A stretch of 64,000 nt of DNA from Euonymus europaeus. Lineage: Eukaryota; Streptophyta; Magnoliopsida; Celastrales; Celastraceae. The first letter of the stretch is position 1; each line of letters starts with the position of its first letter. Where the stretch lies: positions 4,650,001 through 4,714,000 of the forward strand of contig OY756960.1 in assembly GCA_963580455.1 (NCBI GenBank). Direction: 5' to 3'. The notes under the pieces are model-generated. The model saw only the letters and a program-made list of their open reading frames with translations. It searched no databases and was not told the origin of the DNA. A program made the position numbers and the translations under genes. Shown here piece after piece: positions 13,101 to 25,489 of the stretch.

Positions 13101-14141
13101 AGAATTCTCACTGCCTTTGTTATTCAGTTGAAGGAAATGACAGAAAAGCTGCCACCCGAGTTCCAAGAGAGTGAAACCTTTAGAACCATGACTGCTCAGG
13201 CTGAAGCTTTTCTGAAAACATATGAGACATCTGAAGATTCATCTTCCTTGCTGGCAGGCTCAGAGCCGGACAAACAAAATGCACCTGATGAAAATCCAAT
13301 GTTACATGATTCTTCTAATAATATGGAAGACAAAGTCGACTCTACAAGAGCTACTGATATGTGTCACAGTAGTGGAAATATTCCTAATGATAGTAGACCA
13401 TCTGTTTCTACTACAAATGGTGCTGCATCTCATCAAAGCTCAGAGAAAGACTCCAAATCAACCGACGGTTCAACAACAAGGAGCGAGGGAGAAAAAGAAA
13501 TTATTGAACAATTTGAACCGGGCGTTTATGTAACTTTTTGTCAATATCGAAACGGTGGCAGGAGCTTCAAGAGAGTTAGATTCAGGTACTTTCTTGAAAA
13601 AATTATCTAATTTTAAATTTTAACATCTCATGGACATGGATAGAGCCTGCATTCATAACATATCCTGGCAAAAAACTTATTTGAAAAGAACCTCATTTCT
13701 AATAAAATGAGGAAAAAAACTAATTTTCTCCGGCAATAGCGAATTCTCACTAACCTATTCGTAGGTCAATTGGTAATTTATGTTTCAACTAAGTTTTTCA
13801 GTTGAATTATAATTTAACTAAATCTCTTAATAATATCAAAACAGAAAGAGCTTTGACAAGGCAACGAATTTAGTAGTATGTAAGATGAATATGCATTGGA
13901 AATGGTTGGGTAGTTTTCATGGAATATTCTCATGTCACTTCCTAAGATTCACCTCTGATGTTTTTGCAGTAAACGGAGATTTGCTGAGAAGCAAGCAGAG
14001 GAATGGTGGAATGGAAACAGAGAAAGGGTGCTTAAGAGGTACAATACTCAAATACCAAACAACACTCATGTTAGATCATCATCTATTCCAGTAACATCCA
14101 AGGAACGCAAGGAGGAAGGACCTCCTTCCCAGGAAATTTAG
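7146..14141 (+). CDS. PH-RCC1-FYVE-BRX protein (PRAF family), nine coding exons
   Basis: Coding exons I can join in frame with GT-AG introns: 7146-7193, 7815-7901, 8130-8216, 8345-8431, 8536-8634, 9787-11874, 11994-12140, 13128-13585, 13970-14141 (TAG). They give about 1090 residues, normal for the family. Exons 1-5 encode an N-terminal PH domain (to about residue 135). Exon 6 encodes RCC1 repeats (about 222-604, repeated 'WG.G..G.LGHG') and a FYVE-type zinc finger (about 607-675, with the plant-type '[10 protein letters not shown]' and 'RVCDACY'). Exon 7 is a short coiled coil. Exons 8-9 carry a Ser-rich linker and a BRX domain (about 1005-1060, 'FEPGVYVTF' to '[15 protein letters not shown]'). 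Such proteins bind phosphoinositide membranes and may act as exchange factors for small GTPases; that role is from family knowledge. The start was chosen because 'MAHPVSYG' matches the family N-terminus. No internal break was seen. Confidence 0.93.
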
Positions 14142-14785
14142 TCTTCTAAAGAAGAAGCATCTCTTGAAGCTTAGTATCTATACTCTTGCAATGTAATGCA
14201 AAAGTGGGCATCAGAAAAAGGATCATTTTCTTAGAAAATTGGTAGGGAAAGAATTTACTTCACTATGACTTGATGTTGGAAGGAGAAAATGTCACATCAA
14301 TTCCAAGTGGATCAAGGATGCCTATGAAGGTCTTGTACTAAGCTGTAGCAGAAACAATTTCCTTTAGCTCTGTTTATTCATGTAATTCTTTCATTCTTTT
14401 TGCTTTTCAACATCCAGCAGTATTGGTAGGTGTACAGTTAAAATAGTGAGGACATGTCAAGTTGCATTTTGAAATAGTTTGCAACTTTACTCTGGCTTGA
14501 GACAGTCGTGTGGTTTAGTTTCTTTGAAAGCATAATAACAGCCTTTTTTGCAAACTAGGCATAAAGGAGGTATTGTACAAATTTGTCTCGACCACAAGAG
14601 TTTGCGCATGTGAGGTTCTTCGCAGTCTCTATCTAAACAATGAGCAACAAAATTTCAATTCCACTTGTCGGGTTAAATTCTACAATCAAAGATTTGTTAA
14701 TGGGGCCACCTACAGGCCTGTAAAACTCAAAGGAAAAATGTGAGAGGAACTCAAGACCAACGGAGGTGTTGGCTGAGAAGGATCC
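14142..14785. other. 3' UTR/downstream of PRAF gene, up to the gypsy insertion
   Basis: Contains the probable 3' UTR; no clear polyadenylation signal can be singled out. The last bases (14781-14785, 'gatcc') are the left copy of the target duplication of the gypsy element. Confidence 0.5.
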
Positions 14786-15297
14786 TGTTAGGATTGCAAA
14801 TCCCAACGAGAGGTTATCCGATTATGGGACAAAGAAATTGGATAAAAGCTGTTATGAACAAGCGGTCAGGAAGAAACCACCGGTTTCCCTGTTCTTGCCA
14901 GAACTCTGGAGAGAGAAGAATACAAACAAAATATAATATTTCTCATTACCTCCTCCATTACAATTGTTCTCCTTATAACAGAGAACGTGGTGTTGCCAAA
15001 ACAGCTGTAACTTGTACCTTCCTAATGACAAGGCTCAGACCTACGATATACTAACCTAACTTAACATGCACTCAATAACCTAATACATGCAATTACTCGT
15101 CTAAGCCTACAAGGCGCTAACACCTGTCTTCTTAATATCCTATCCTACTACTGGATTGAAAACAAACTGGACAATGCAATAACCAACAAAAGCCCATCTG
15201 CCGTAACCCAAAAGAAACCATGATGGATTCCATGCAAAGCAGGCCTTGGCTGTTGTAATATTCCGTCACCCCATCATTCCTGAATTTGAACATAACA
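14786..15297 (-). repeat. 3' LTR of the gypsy element
   Basis: 512 bp, starting TGTTAGGATT and ending CATAACA on the plus strand. It is the same length as the other LTR and differs at five positions that I could find. It lies to the left because the element reads leftward. Confidence 0.95.
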
Positions 15298-15311
15298 AAC
15301 CCTCCCTCTTA
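15298..15311 (-). other. Polypurine tract
   Basis: Read on the minus strand, 'taagagggagggtt' lies directly inside the 3' LTR, the standard position for plus-strand DNA priming. The stop codon of the polyprotein (TAA, 15309-15311) overlaps it. Confidence 0.85.
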
Positions 15312-16064
15312 GAGAACCTTGTCCTCAAGGTCCGGAAACTCCTTGAGTAATTTGGTATATGACACCCAGGTTGCATCTTGCGCAGCTTGCCCCGACCACT
15401 GCACTAGCACCTCAACAAATGGAAACCTTCCTTGGTGTGTAAAGCGACGCCTGAGAATCTTGAAAGGCTCCATCACAATTCGTCCCTGAGTATCAATAGA
15501 AGGCAATGAAGCAGAGGCTTGATCCTTATGGCTGAGAGCTTTCTTCAATTGGGACACATGTATTACTGGGTGGATTGAGGCAGAAGAGGGTAAATCCAAC
15601 TCATACGCCACTGCTCCTACCCTCTTGAGGATCGTATATGGTCCATAATATCTAGGCGCCAGTTTCAGATTACGTCTTTGAACTACAGAGGACTGTCTAT
15701 ATGGCTGCAATTTTAAGTAAACCGAGTCCCCTACCATGAACTCACAATGCTCTCTTTTCTTGTCAGCAAAAAACTTCATAGAGGCTTGACTCTTCTCTAG
15801 ATTGTGCTTTAACAAAGTCAGTGTCTCGTCCCTGGACTTCAACATTTCATCTACTGCTTCGACCTTAGCTATCCCTGATATGTATCTGTTTAACTTGGGT
15901 GGGGCAACTCCATATAGAGCTTCATACGGGCTGAGCTTTGAACTAGAGTGCACGGTTGTATTATAGCAATACTCACCCAACGATAACCAGTTTACCCAAC
16001 TCTTCGGTTGCCCTGAAGCAAAACATCTAAGGTATTGTTCAATCGCCTTGTTAACTGCCTCCAA
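15309..16064 (-). pseudogene. Gypsy integrase C-terminal part and chromodomain-like tail
   Basis: A 251-residue open frame continuing the integrase. It begins just after the conserved 'YHPQ' block of the catalytic core and contains 'EQYLRCF', 'YEALYG', 'GDSVYLKLQPYRQ', 'KLAPRYYGPY' and 'HPVIHVSQLKK', which are integrase C-terminal landmarks. It ends with 'VLVQWSGQAAQDATWVSY', a chromodomain-like module thought to guide insertion to particular chromatin. It is out of frame with the upstream integrase segment because of a small deletion near 16070. Confidence 0.9.
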
Positions 16065-16851
16065 TTGCCCTTTGTGGATGATAGGAGCTACTAAAATTCA
16101 ATCTAGTCCCTTGCAGATCAAATAATTCCTTCCAGAACTTACTTGTGAAAACCACATCTCGATCAGATACAATACTTGTGGGCATACCATGTAATTTAAA
16201 GACTTCCTCCATAAATACCTGAGCTACCTTGGCAGCTGTATAAGGGTGCTGGAGAGGCATGAAATGGGCATATTTGGTTAACCTGTCCACCACAGTCATT
16301 ATAACAGTCTTGCCCTTCGAATTTGGAAGTCCCTCAATGAAGTCCATGCTTATCTCGGTCCAAGGAACCACTGGAATGGGCAGGGGCTGGAGTAGCCCAT
16401 GAGGATGGCTGGTAGAGTACTTGGTCGTTTGGCAAGAAATGCAATTCCTGATGTGCTCCTTGACATCGTGACTTAACCCCTTCCAGTAAAAATTTTGCTT
16501 AGCTTTGTGCAAACTCTTCATGAAGCCCGGATGTCCAGAAGTGGGAGAGTCATGTATTTCAAAGAGTAACTTCTTCTTTAAGGCTGGGGTGTCCCCAATG
16601 AACAACCGACCTTTATAAAAGAAAGTGTCGTTACTATAAGAATATTTATCCGGTAAAGGCTCACCAGATTTAACCTTGAGAATCAACTCTTGTAAAAACT
16701 TGTCATGGTCATAGGATTCATGTATATCTTTAAGTACTCCACACGCAGGGGCTGTTATGGCCATCGAGCATAAGGTTGGAACTGATTGGTCCTCCATACA
16801 CCTTGAGAGTGCATCAGCTGCCCTGTTATCAACTCCTTTCTTGTATTCCAC
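16051..16851 (-). pseudogene. Gypsy RNase H end and integrase core
   Basis: A 266-residue frame starting at the end of RNase H ('EYKKGVDNRAADALSR'), followed by the integrase zinc-binding HHCC motif ('HDSPTSGHPG' to 'CISCQTTK') and the DDE core ('WTEISMDFIEGLP', 'SIVSDRDVVFTSKFW'). It leaves frame right after 'SSYHPQ'. About five bases appear to be missing there relative to the usual family signature, so this copy cannot make a continuous integrase. Confidence 0.9.
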
Positions 16852-16928
16852 GGTAAAGATGTATCCGAACAGCTTACTGATCCACCTATGTTGAGTTTCA
16901 GTTCATAACGTCTGTTCCAGTATATATT

Positions 16929-19868
16929 TCAAGCTATGGTGATCCGTTTTAACCACAAATTCATGCCCCATAATTCTTTCTCATAGGTAGATAAGAGCAA
17001 GGTCCTTCCTTTCAAAGCAGCACTAAAATATGCTATGGGATGCCCCTTCTGCATTAAAACTGCCCCAATTCCTTCTCCTGATGCGTCACACTCAACCACA
17101 AAGGTTTCATCGAACTTAGGGAGGGCCAAGACTGGAGGAGATGCCACTGCCTTCTTGAGATTATTAAAGGCAAAGTCTGCGGTTTCATCCCAGAGGAACT
17201 CTCCTTTTTGCAAGAGTTTAGTAAGCGGTTTCGCAATCTCTCCATAACCTTTGATAAACCGCCTATAGTATCCAGTCAAACCTAGAAACCCTCTGAGAGC
17301 TTTTCCATTTCGTGGCTTAGGCCACTCTATCATGGCTTGGACTTTGGTAAGGTCAGTCTTCACTCCTTCCTTGTCAATGACATGTCCCAGATAGGTTATG
17401 GAAGAGCTGCCAAATTGACATTTAGACTTCTTGGCAAACAATTTATGCTGACTGAGAGTACCCAAGACCCACTCCAAATGCCTCTTATGATCTTCGACAC
17501 TCTTGCTATAGACAAGAATGTCATCAAAGAAGACTAACACAAAATCCCTTAACACTGGTCGAAACACCTCATTCATTAGAGCTTGAAATGTAGCCGGGGC
17601 ATTCGTCAACCCAAAAGGCATGACAAGGAACTCATAAAGACCCTCATGTGTTCTAAAGGCGGTCTTATGGATGTCTTCCTCCTTCATGCGTATTTGGTGG
17701 TAACCGGATCGTAAATCCAACTTAGAGAAAATCACGGCCCCATGTAACTTATCAAGAAGCTCATCAATAGCTGGAATCGGAAACTTATTTTTGATTGTAA
17801 TTTGGTTAAGGGCCCGGTAATCAACACACAGCCTCCATGAAGCATCAGCCTTCTTGACCAAGATAACTGGAGAAGCAAATGAACTTTGGCTGGGGCGCAC
17901 CACCCCTACCTCCAATAATTCCCTTACCATCTTTTCAATTTCTAACTTCTGACTGTGTGGGCACCTAAAAGGCCTTTGGTTGACTGGGGCTGCCGCTGCC
18001 TTGAAGATAATAGAATGCTCGTGATTTCTTTTTGGTGGTAGGCCTTTTGGAACCAGAAAAACCGAATCAAATTTATCCACCACTTTTAGAACAGAGGGAT
18101 CCAAAGTTACGCTGAGATTCTCATCATCTTTCTCCATGGCATAGTGCAACGAGGATACTCTTTCCATGCATTGTAATGGTAAGTCAGCCCCTTGGGTAAT
18201 CATTTCGGTAAGGTTTCTTGGAACGCCCTTTAAAACACACAAACCTCCCCTGTGCATGAACTGCATGGTGAGATATTGGAGGTTCCATTGAATGTCCCCC
18301 AATGATTTAAGCCATTGTATCCCCAGAACAGCATCATAGCCTCCCAAAGGCATCACATGAAAATCGGTGACAAACATCAACCCTTGAAGCACAAACGGCA
18401 CGTAACAGTAAGCTCCCATACTATGCAACCGCACCCCATTAGCCAACTTGACAGTGAGAGTTTTGTTGAGACACTCCTCCATATCCGAATTTGAAACCAA
18501 AAATGGATCAAGAAAGTTGTGGGAAGAACCCGTGTCAACCAACACCCACATCGATCTGCCATTGAGGGATCCATATAGGTTCATGGTTTGGTGTTGACTA
18601 AACCCCATGATAGCATTAAGTGACAACATTGGAAAATTATCTTCCGTGTAAGGTGGTGGTTCCAGTTTCTCTTTTCCCTTGTTAGAACTTTGAGTCTGCA
18701 CCTGGGCAATAGGTTCAACTGTTGGTTCCTCCTCCTCCTCGAGTGTATCTAACAAAAATATTCTTGGATTGATACACTTGTGGCCCTTGACATATTTTTC
18801 ATTGCAATAAAAACACAATCCCTGATGTTTCCGTTCTTCGAGTTGGGAGTTAGATAACCACGACACCGGAATCTTTTTAGACCCCCCCGGACCACCGACT
18901 GTTCTTGCTAACGGTAGGGAAACAGACGCCGATGGATTTACGTTAGGCACATTGGGTGCTCCATAACCTAGATATGTCAAAAGTGGTGCTGTTGTGGTGA
19001 CTGAGGTCTGATTTTGGTTACTATGTGAGTAACCTTGGGTGTTTGGGGCTGGATTTGGATACTTAGCAGACCTTTTGGTGATACTCTGGCTTTCTTCGTG
19101 CATTCGGGCCAAGGATTGAGCCATAATCACAGTAGTGAGTCTCAAAACTTTTACCGGTAATCTTATTTCGTCTTTAAGGCCCGCCAGGTAGAGACCCATC
19201 TTCTGCTCTTCGGTAAGTCCCCTTTGCTTGACCACCAGATCTTCGAACCTACTAGTGTACTCTTCCACAGTGGTAACCTGTGAGAGACGGGCAAGCTCTT
19301 CCATGGGAGAGGCCAAGAAACTCGGACCGTAACGAGCGAGTAGGGCCTGAGAGAAAGTCTCCCAATCCACCGGCACTCCGGATAGTTCCCACTCTTGGAA
19401 CCAGTTAGCCGATCTCCCTTCTAAGTAACACGCAGCAATGGTTACTTTGTGGTGTAATGGGGTTCTGTAGAAGTTAAAGTACCGGTTAGCTTTATTAAGC
19501 CAAGATACCGGTTCTTCCCCATAGAACTTTGGGAAGTCCAACTTGGGACCCCTGAGTCCTCCGAGTCGGAGATCAACATCTTCCCCTCCAAGCCATCGCT
19601 GATCGAGACGTACCCTATTGGGATCCTGCACCTGGAGTTCCACGTTGGGAATATTCCTATCACGTTCACCAATGGGCGGCGCTAGGTTCAGTAACACCTC
19701 CAGCCTACGATCCATGATTTCCAACCTCTGGAGTAAGGCTGAGACACCTCGCTGATGTTCTTCTGCGCGATGATCGTTCAAGAGCCGTTGTTCATCCAGT
19801 TGCCTGTGAATGAACGTAAATGTTTCTTCGACGACGCCGACTCGCTCGTTGACTGCTTTCGGTGGCAT
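16929..19868 (-). pseudogene. Gypsy gag-protease-RT-RNase H polyprotein (truncated)
   Basis: A 979-residue frame starting 33 bases inside the 5' LTR. It has a coiled-coil start, a retrotransposon gag domain (about 110-215), a CCHC zinc knuckle 'CFYCNEKYVKGHKC' (near 351), an aspartic protease 'VDTGSSHNFLD' (near 444), a reverse transcriptase with 'VFFDDILVYS' (near 779) and the start of RNase H ('VVECDASGEGIGAVL'). After 'STYEKEL' the frame is lost. A short stretch of RNase H appears deleted, and the continuing frame further downstream (about 16870-16960) also contains a TGA. Everything up to that point is open, which fits a recent insertion. Confidence 0.93.
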
Positions 19869-19886
19869 GCTGGCGGTTCTTGAGAC

Positions 19887-19898
19887 CCTCTGATACCA
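19887..19898 (-). other. Primer-binding site (initiator Met-tRNA type)
   Basis: On the minus strand 'tggtatcagagg' lies two bases inside the 5' LTR. It matches the complement of the 3' end of plant initiator Met-tRNA at 11 or 12 positions. Confidence 0.9.
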
Positions 19899-19900
19899 AA

Positions 19901-20412
19901 TGTTAGGATTGCAAATCCCAACGAGAGGTTATCCGATTATGGGACAAAGAAATTGGATAAAAGCTGTTATGAACAAGCGATCAGGAAGAAACCACCGGTT
20001 TCCCTGTTCTTGCCAGAACTCTGGAGAGAGAAGAATACAAACAAAATATAATATTTCTCATTACCTCCTCCATTACAATTGTTCTCCTTATAACAGAGAA
20101 CGTGGTGTTGCCAAAACAGCTGTAACTTGTACCTTCCTAATGACAAGGCTCAGACCTTCGATATACTAACCTAGCTTAACATGCACTCAATAACCTAATA
20201 CATGCAATTACTCGTCTAAGCCTACGAGGCGCTAACACCTGTCTTCTTAATATCCTATCCTACTACTGGATTGAAAACAAACTGGACAATGCAATAACCA
20301 ACAAAAGCCCATCTGCCGTAACCCAAAAGAAACCATGATGGATTCCATGCAAAGCAGGCCTTGGCTGTTGTAATATTTCGTCACCCCATCATTCCTGAAT
20401 TTGAACATAACA
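19901..20412 (-). repeat. 5' LTR of the gypsy element
   Basis: 512 bp, TGTTAGG...CATAACA on the plus strand. A TATA-like 'ttataagga' on the minus strand (around 20085-20093) is a candidate promoter. It is followed on the right by the second 'gatcc' target copy. Confidence 0.95.
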
Positions 20413-22680
20413 GATCCTACAGTCAAGTGAGTTAGTTGGGCAAGAATGTATCTTTCTGATAAGATATTTCAAAAAAGAAGAAGAGACAAAGATGCATTTG
20501 ATATATTAACCATTCCCTTCTCCACTGAAGGGGAATGTTATTTATAAGGTTTGGAGTAAATAAACACCCCCTATATTTAACCCCTATCTCCTATGACTTG
20601 ACTCATGCACATACAACGTTATTATCAAAGTTTGTGCAAGTAATTAAAAAGGCTGACTGAAAATTTACACAAAACGCGGCTCTATCTCCCACAATTTTAC
20701 TATATTGGGATCAAGAGTGTGTTCGTCAATAATGTATAATTACGGATAGGTATAGCCGCGCGGCTCTACTTAAAAAAATATTTTAAAAAATTAACATAAT
20801 TAACATATAACTAGTTTTATGCTAACACAATTAACATATTTAAAAAAAATAAAAAATGAAAATTAACATAACAATTTAATTATATAACTGAATATAAATA
20901 TAGAGGAGGGGCCCATATATTCTCTTCACTCACATTCATATATAAATAGTTTATTAAGTACAAAAGTATGTATTTATTCCTAAATTGATTCTTATTCCTG
21001 ACTCCCCTCACTTTATATGGTCTCCCCGAGTGTCAATAGTGTTTTGTTTACAATAATTTGGTTTTTTTTGTTTCACCCCTTAAAAAAGATTTATTGGGAG
21101 TAATTCAACCGGTGCACTATTTTGATGCACCAACTTTTCAAAAAAAACGTGAAAAATTCATAAATGTATAATAAATTGGAGGAATTTTATTACTACATAA
21201 ATTTAATTAAGCATATGAACAAAATTATCGGAAGAAAACCTATACTGCACTGACTACATATAAGCATCAAACCGCTCCACATACGAAGTAGCCCATGTAG
21301 CTGAATAATAATATCTACAGTGAACCCACCCAGGGAATATACGAGGCATTAGATAATCTCCTGTCAAACTAACTTAGAGATAATGATTATCATTTATGTG
21401 TCTTATTACAATAGCAATGTGCTGGAATGGTGGGGTGGGGGGGAAGGGGGTTTGTTATACGAAGTGGAAGATGTCATGCTCTCTTTAGCATGAAGAACGT
21501 GTAATATCACATTATATGTGGAAGCAATTAACAGATCCATGTCTGGCATTGTCATCTAGTGCTGAAACGGTGCTTCGACTTCATTTCGAAAAAGTTCAAT
21601 GAGTGTCTAACAACACACGTTGTCTCATAACCGCCAAGAATTTCAACTATGACATTTACATTTTCAAACATAAGAAAAAGTTACGGTGAAATAAAATAAA
21701 AATAAAAAGTTGCAAGTTATTACACTTAATGAAATCTGTGGGTCCCATTTTTTTAGTTTTTGTCCCTCTACCAAAACCTAGTATTAAATATCAAAACTGA
21801 CCCGAAATCGTGACGAGTTATTTTTTTATTTTTATTTTTTATTTTTAAAAATCCGTTCCCAAACCCTGTAGCAACAGTTCTAGTATTTTAAACGGATCGA
21901 GTGCCATACAAAGTATGCCAAGTTGAATTTTTTTTGCCATCTCTACGTCTCTCTCTTAATTGCTTTAGGAGGGTGTGAATTCATTAATAAAATTCTCAAC
22001 ATATAAATTCTTATACATAGATGAATAATTTTTATTTTTTTTGAGAATATATGAATAATGATACATGCATGCGTGTGCATGTGTGAAGAATATTTGGCCC
22101 CACATTATCTAATCTCATTAAAAAATACACAAAATATTTTTAAAAATAATTTATAAAAAGGAGATTGTAATTAGAAGATGAACGAAAATTTTAAATCTTA
22201 AACAATGTTATATTTTTTTTTCTTGTTGTGGACCCGGTAGACATACTCATAAGAAAACTATCCATAAAAATTAAAAACTCAATGAATTACTGACAAAAAA
22301 TGACCTAATTTTTATAACCACATGTTTAATATGTCAAAATTAACAAATTGACAATATTTCCTCATAAAAAAACAATAAAAATTAAAAAAAATGTTGCCTT
22401 TTTCTATTTAAATCTAGACAGGAGAGAGGAGAGAGAGAAAAATATTAAATATTGAGGAGATGATGTAATGGTAGTAGGGGGTTTGGGTAGGGGTATAGGG
22501 GGGGTTGTTTAAACTTTTCCTATTTATAATCCAAGCATGTTGGAGCTCTCGAGATTTTTGAAACTTATCTCAAGAATGTTTTTGAGGGTAGTTTGTTATA
22601 AGGCGGCTACTGGAGCACATCATCCTCTTAGAGAGTTTATCGATGCTGGTAAGGAACTTTCCATATGTTTGTGACAATGC
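20413..22680. other. AT-rich intergenic sequence
   Basis: No gene or clear mobile element recognised. A G-rich run lies at 21428-21450 and GA/GT-rich sequence at 22420-22510. The junction at 20413 is the continuation of the sequence that stood at 14785 before the gypsy insertion. Confidence 0.5.
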
Positions 22681-23517
22681 CCTGATATATCATATGGGCA
22701 TGATTGTGGGGCACCTGATCGAGTTGTCTTGGGAAGAGTAGTATCATGTGAGCTGTGTATAAGACTATGGTGAAAGTTGTACGAATAAAGCAAATTACTA
22801 TCCAGACAATAGTACTCAATTAGAATCTCGAGTGCAAGCTGTTCGAATAGGGAAAGTTATTGTCTGGAAAATAGTGCTAATCAACAAATTTTGTATGTTT
22901 GGTTAAATGTGATAATGGGCATGAGTTTTGATTTGAATGGATTGTAATATAGATAAAAATATTGTATTACCCTTTATTATAAATTGACAATTTCATAAGA
23001 GATTTAATGAAGGCTAGATTTGTCATTTTGAAAAAAATGTTGTTCTCGCCATGGGGAGAATAGGGCCCATGAGCTTATGCTTATAACTCATGTTTCATAT
23101 ACACCAAGCAAGGGAATGAGCTTTGAGAAAGCTCATTCCATTGCCTCACCTATTATTGTCCCTAATTAAACTTAGGGTTAGTTCTTCATCTAGTGGAATA
23201 CTCTCATAATTCCATAGTTGTAGGCTTGTTCTAGCGAACCACATAAATCTTAGTATGATCTTCTCAACTTATTTATGTTTATTGCGTAATTGTTACTTGT
23301 TAGTTGTTAGTTAGCACAATTTATTCTCGGTTGAGTTTATTGTGAATTGATGTTCTTTGAGGTATTATCTCGTAGTGTGGTTTGCTATGTTATGATACCT
23401 ATAATTAGTATTGGTGAAGTTATGGTCTAGGGATGGAATCTGCTCAAGATTTATTCGATCTTATTGATAAGGCATTTGTGTAGACAAGGTGTTTGTTAAA
23501 TTCTTCAAAGAAAATTC

Positions 23518-24185
23518 ATGGTGAATTGTATTGATTTAAATGATACAATGACTTCTAGAAGTAGTAAAGTGCATGTGGAGAAGTACGAATTACAAAAGTT
23601 CAATGGGAGGGATGATTTTACCTATTTGAGGATGCAAATGAAGAATGTGTTGATATCACATAAATTGCACGAAGGGTTGCTTGAGAAGGAGAAAAGACAT
23701 GCAATGATGAATGATGCGGAGTGCAATGAATTAGATTTGGAAGCTCGAGCGACAATTTTCTTATTCTTGGATAAGAATGTTGTATGCTTAGTTGATGATG
23801 AGGCCATTATAGTTGGAGTTTGGCTAAGGTTAGCATCCATGTATATGACCAAGAATCTCACAAATCAACTCTATTTGAAATCAAAATTGTACACAACTAA
23901 GATGGATTAAGGTACTTCTATTTGTGATCATCTATCAAGATTTATATGAATCATTTCAAATTTAAGAAAGACCTTAAGGTAAAAGTGAAAGATGGGGATC
24001 AATTTGTGCTCCTACTACTCTACTTACCACTCTCCTATGAAAATTGTATCCAAACCATGATACTTGGGAAAGGGAAAGAAACTCATCATAGATGAAGTCA
24101 AAGTGGCACTGTTAAGTGATGAGCTCCATCAATTGACTAATGATGAAGGTGTACAAGAACAATCCCAAGGGTTAGTTGCAAAGGG
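23518..24185 (+). pseudogene. Ty1/copia gag fragment (UBN2-type)
   Basis: An open frame of 130 residues (23518-23910), then stops and frame changes to about 24185. 'YELQKFNGRDDFTYLRMQMKNVLISHKLHEGL' and 'NLTNQLYLKSKLYTTKM' are landmarks of the copia gag (UBN2) domain, and the continuation ('LLLLYLPLSYEN' region) matches the rest of it. Several in-frame stops show it is dead. It lies in the same direction as the integrase pieces downstream. Confidence 0.75.
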
Positions 24186-24239
24186 CAATTGAAAGAGAGT
24201 AAGGAAAAATTTAGCACAAATTCTAGTCCACTTGAGTAG

Positions 24240-24790
24240 ATTCAATGCTATAGTTATACCTTGGTATATCTTTGGAAGTTCAAGAATAAAGTATTTGAGA
24301 CGTTTAAAGAGTGGAGAGAAATGGTTGAAAATAGAACGGATAAAAATATAAAATCCATGAGGTATGACAATGACACAAAATACACTAAAGGTGCTTTTGT
24401 GAACAAAAGGACGTTGCTCGACATTAAACTATTAGAGAAACACCATAGCATGAAGTCATTGAAAGACTAATCAATCATACCAAGAGAAGGTAGGGTGTAT
24501 GCACTCTAATATGGGTTTATGCATAAAATTGTGGGTGGAGTCAATTGTCATAGCTTGCTAAGTGGTGAATCGGTCTCCACATTTAAAATGAGATTCAAGC
24601 ATATTATAAGAGAGATTATTGAATTGCATCACGTACTATAATGTTAAATATAAAGAGAACAAGTCGAATGCTAGAGCAAAGAAAGTCACTTTTTTTGGGT
24701 ACACAAAGGGAGTTAAAGGTTATCGTCCATAGTCATTAGATGAAAACAAGTTTATCATCAGTAAAGATGTTACCTTTGATGGTACTTGAA
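24240..24790 (+). pseudogene. Ty1/copia integrase fragments
   Basis: At 24261-24470, 'VFETFKEWREMVENRTDKNIKSMRYDND' matches the end of a copia integrase core. At 24680-24785 the sequence reads like 'FFGYTKGVKGYR' and 'SLDENKFIISKDVTFD', the conserved integrase/RT junction. Zinc-knuckle, protease and the first half of integrase are missing, so a large internal deletion has joined gag to integrase. Confidence 0.75.
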
Positions 24791-25485
24791 TGTTAGCTTT
24801 GAAAAAACAGATATACTTAGTGATGATGTTGTGGAAACTAGATTCTCAAGTGACTGAGATTGATAGATTTGTAGACAGAATCGATCATATCTAGGTTAAA
24901 AGAATACTCACATAGATGATGATGAGCTTGAACATGTGGAAGCCACTACAATTAGTGTCCCAGTATTTTTATCGATCACCCAATCTTCATTTTCGTAGAT
25001 TGTAGATGGTCTACCTTATCATTCTGATAAGTCATGGATTGTAGAATCTAGTATCTACAATTTACTGTCCATCTAGCAAGTAGAGGCATGATCCCTTCAA
25101 TGCATTTTTTTTACGCAAATCATGCAGAGGCAAGTTCCAATCTAACACTCCAAGCACCATTGAGTATCGAATTAAGTAGGTACTTCACTCCTAGCCAAGC
25201 CCAAAAGAGGGATGGATCACTCCTTCCCATAAATGAAGTAGGGAAATAACAAAATGGTGCATCACAGTATGAGCATGGTACTTCTAATCAACCTCTGCCT
25301 TTTCCTCGATCTAGAGTCCTACCTCCTACAACCCTAATATTCATTGGAGGTTTAGTTAATGAATCATGGATGATAAGAATAATTGAGTTGGAGTCTATGA
25401 TGAACAAATTTTCAGGAGTGATCGCGCCACAAAAAAAGAAACACCATTAACCTCATATGCAAATTTGCAGTTCACTGATGATATT
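24791..25485. other. Gap between copia and gypsy fossils
   Basis: No recognisable coding domain; probably decayed retrotransposon sequence. Confidence 0.4.
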
Positions 25486-25489
25486 GCTT

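Larger units (their letters stand above)
14786..20412 (-). mobile_element. Ty3/gypsy (chromovirus-like) LTR retrotransposon, young
   Basis: This 5627 bp element is complete in structure: two 512 bp LTRs (TGTTAGG...CATAACA), a 5 bp target duplication 'gatcc' (14781-14785 and 20413-20417), a PBS matching the 3' end of plant initiator Met-tRNA, and a polypurine tract. I count five differences between the LTRs, about 1 percent. It is transcribed leftward. The order gag, protease, RT, RNase H, integrase, chromodomain-like C-terminus is that of Ty3/gypsy chromoviruses, and the short length and small LTRs suggest the Reina lineage, which is an inference. The polyprotein has at least two frame breaks, so this copy is probably not autonomous. 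Confidence 0.95.

Noticed and set aside
14740..15054. 104-codon ORF at the left gypsy LTR, and its copy at 19900-20169
   Set aside because: It is LTR sequence; the two ORFs are the same because the LTRs are copies.
17035..17537. Plus-strand ORFs across the gypsy RT
   Set aside because: They are antisense readings of the RT-RNase H coding sequence.
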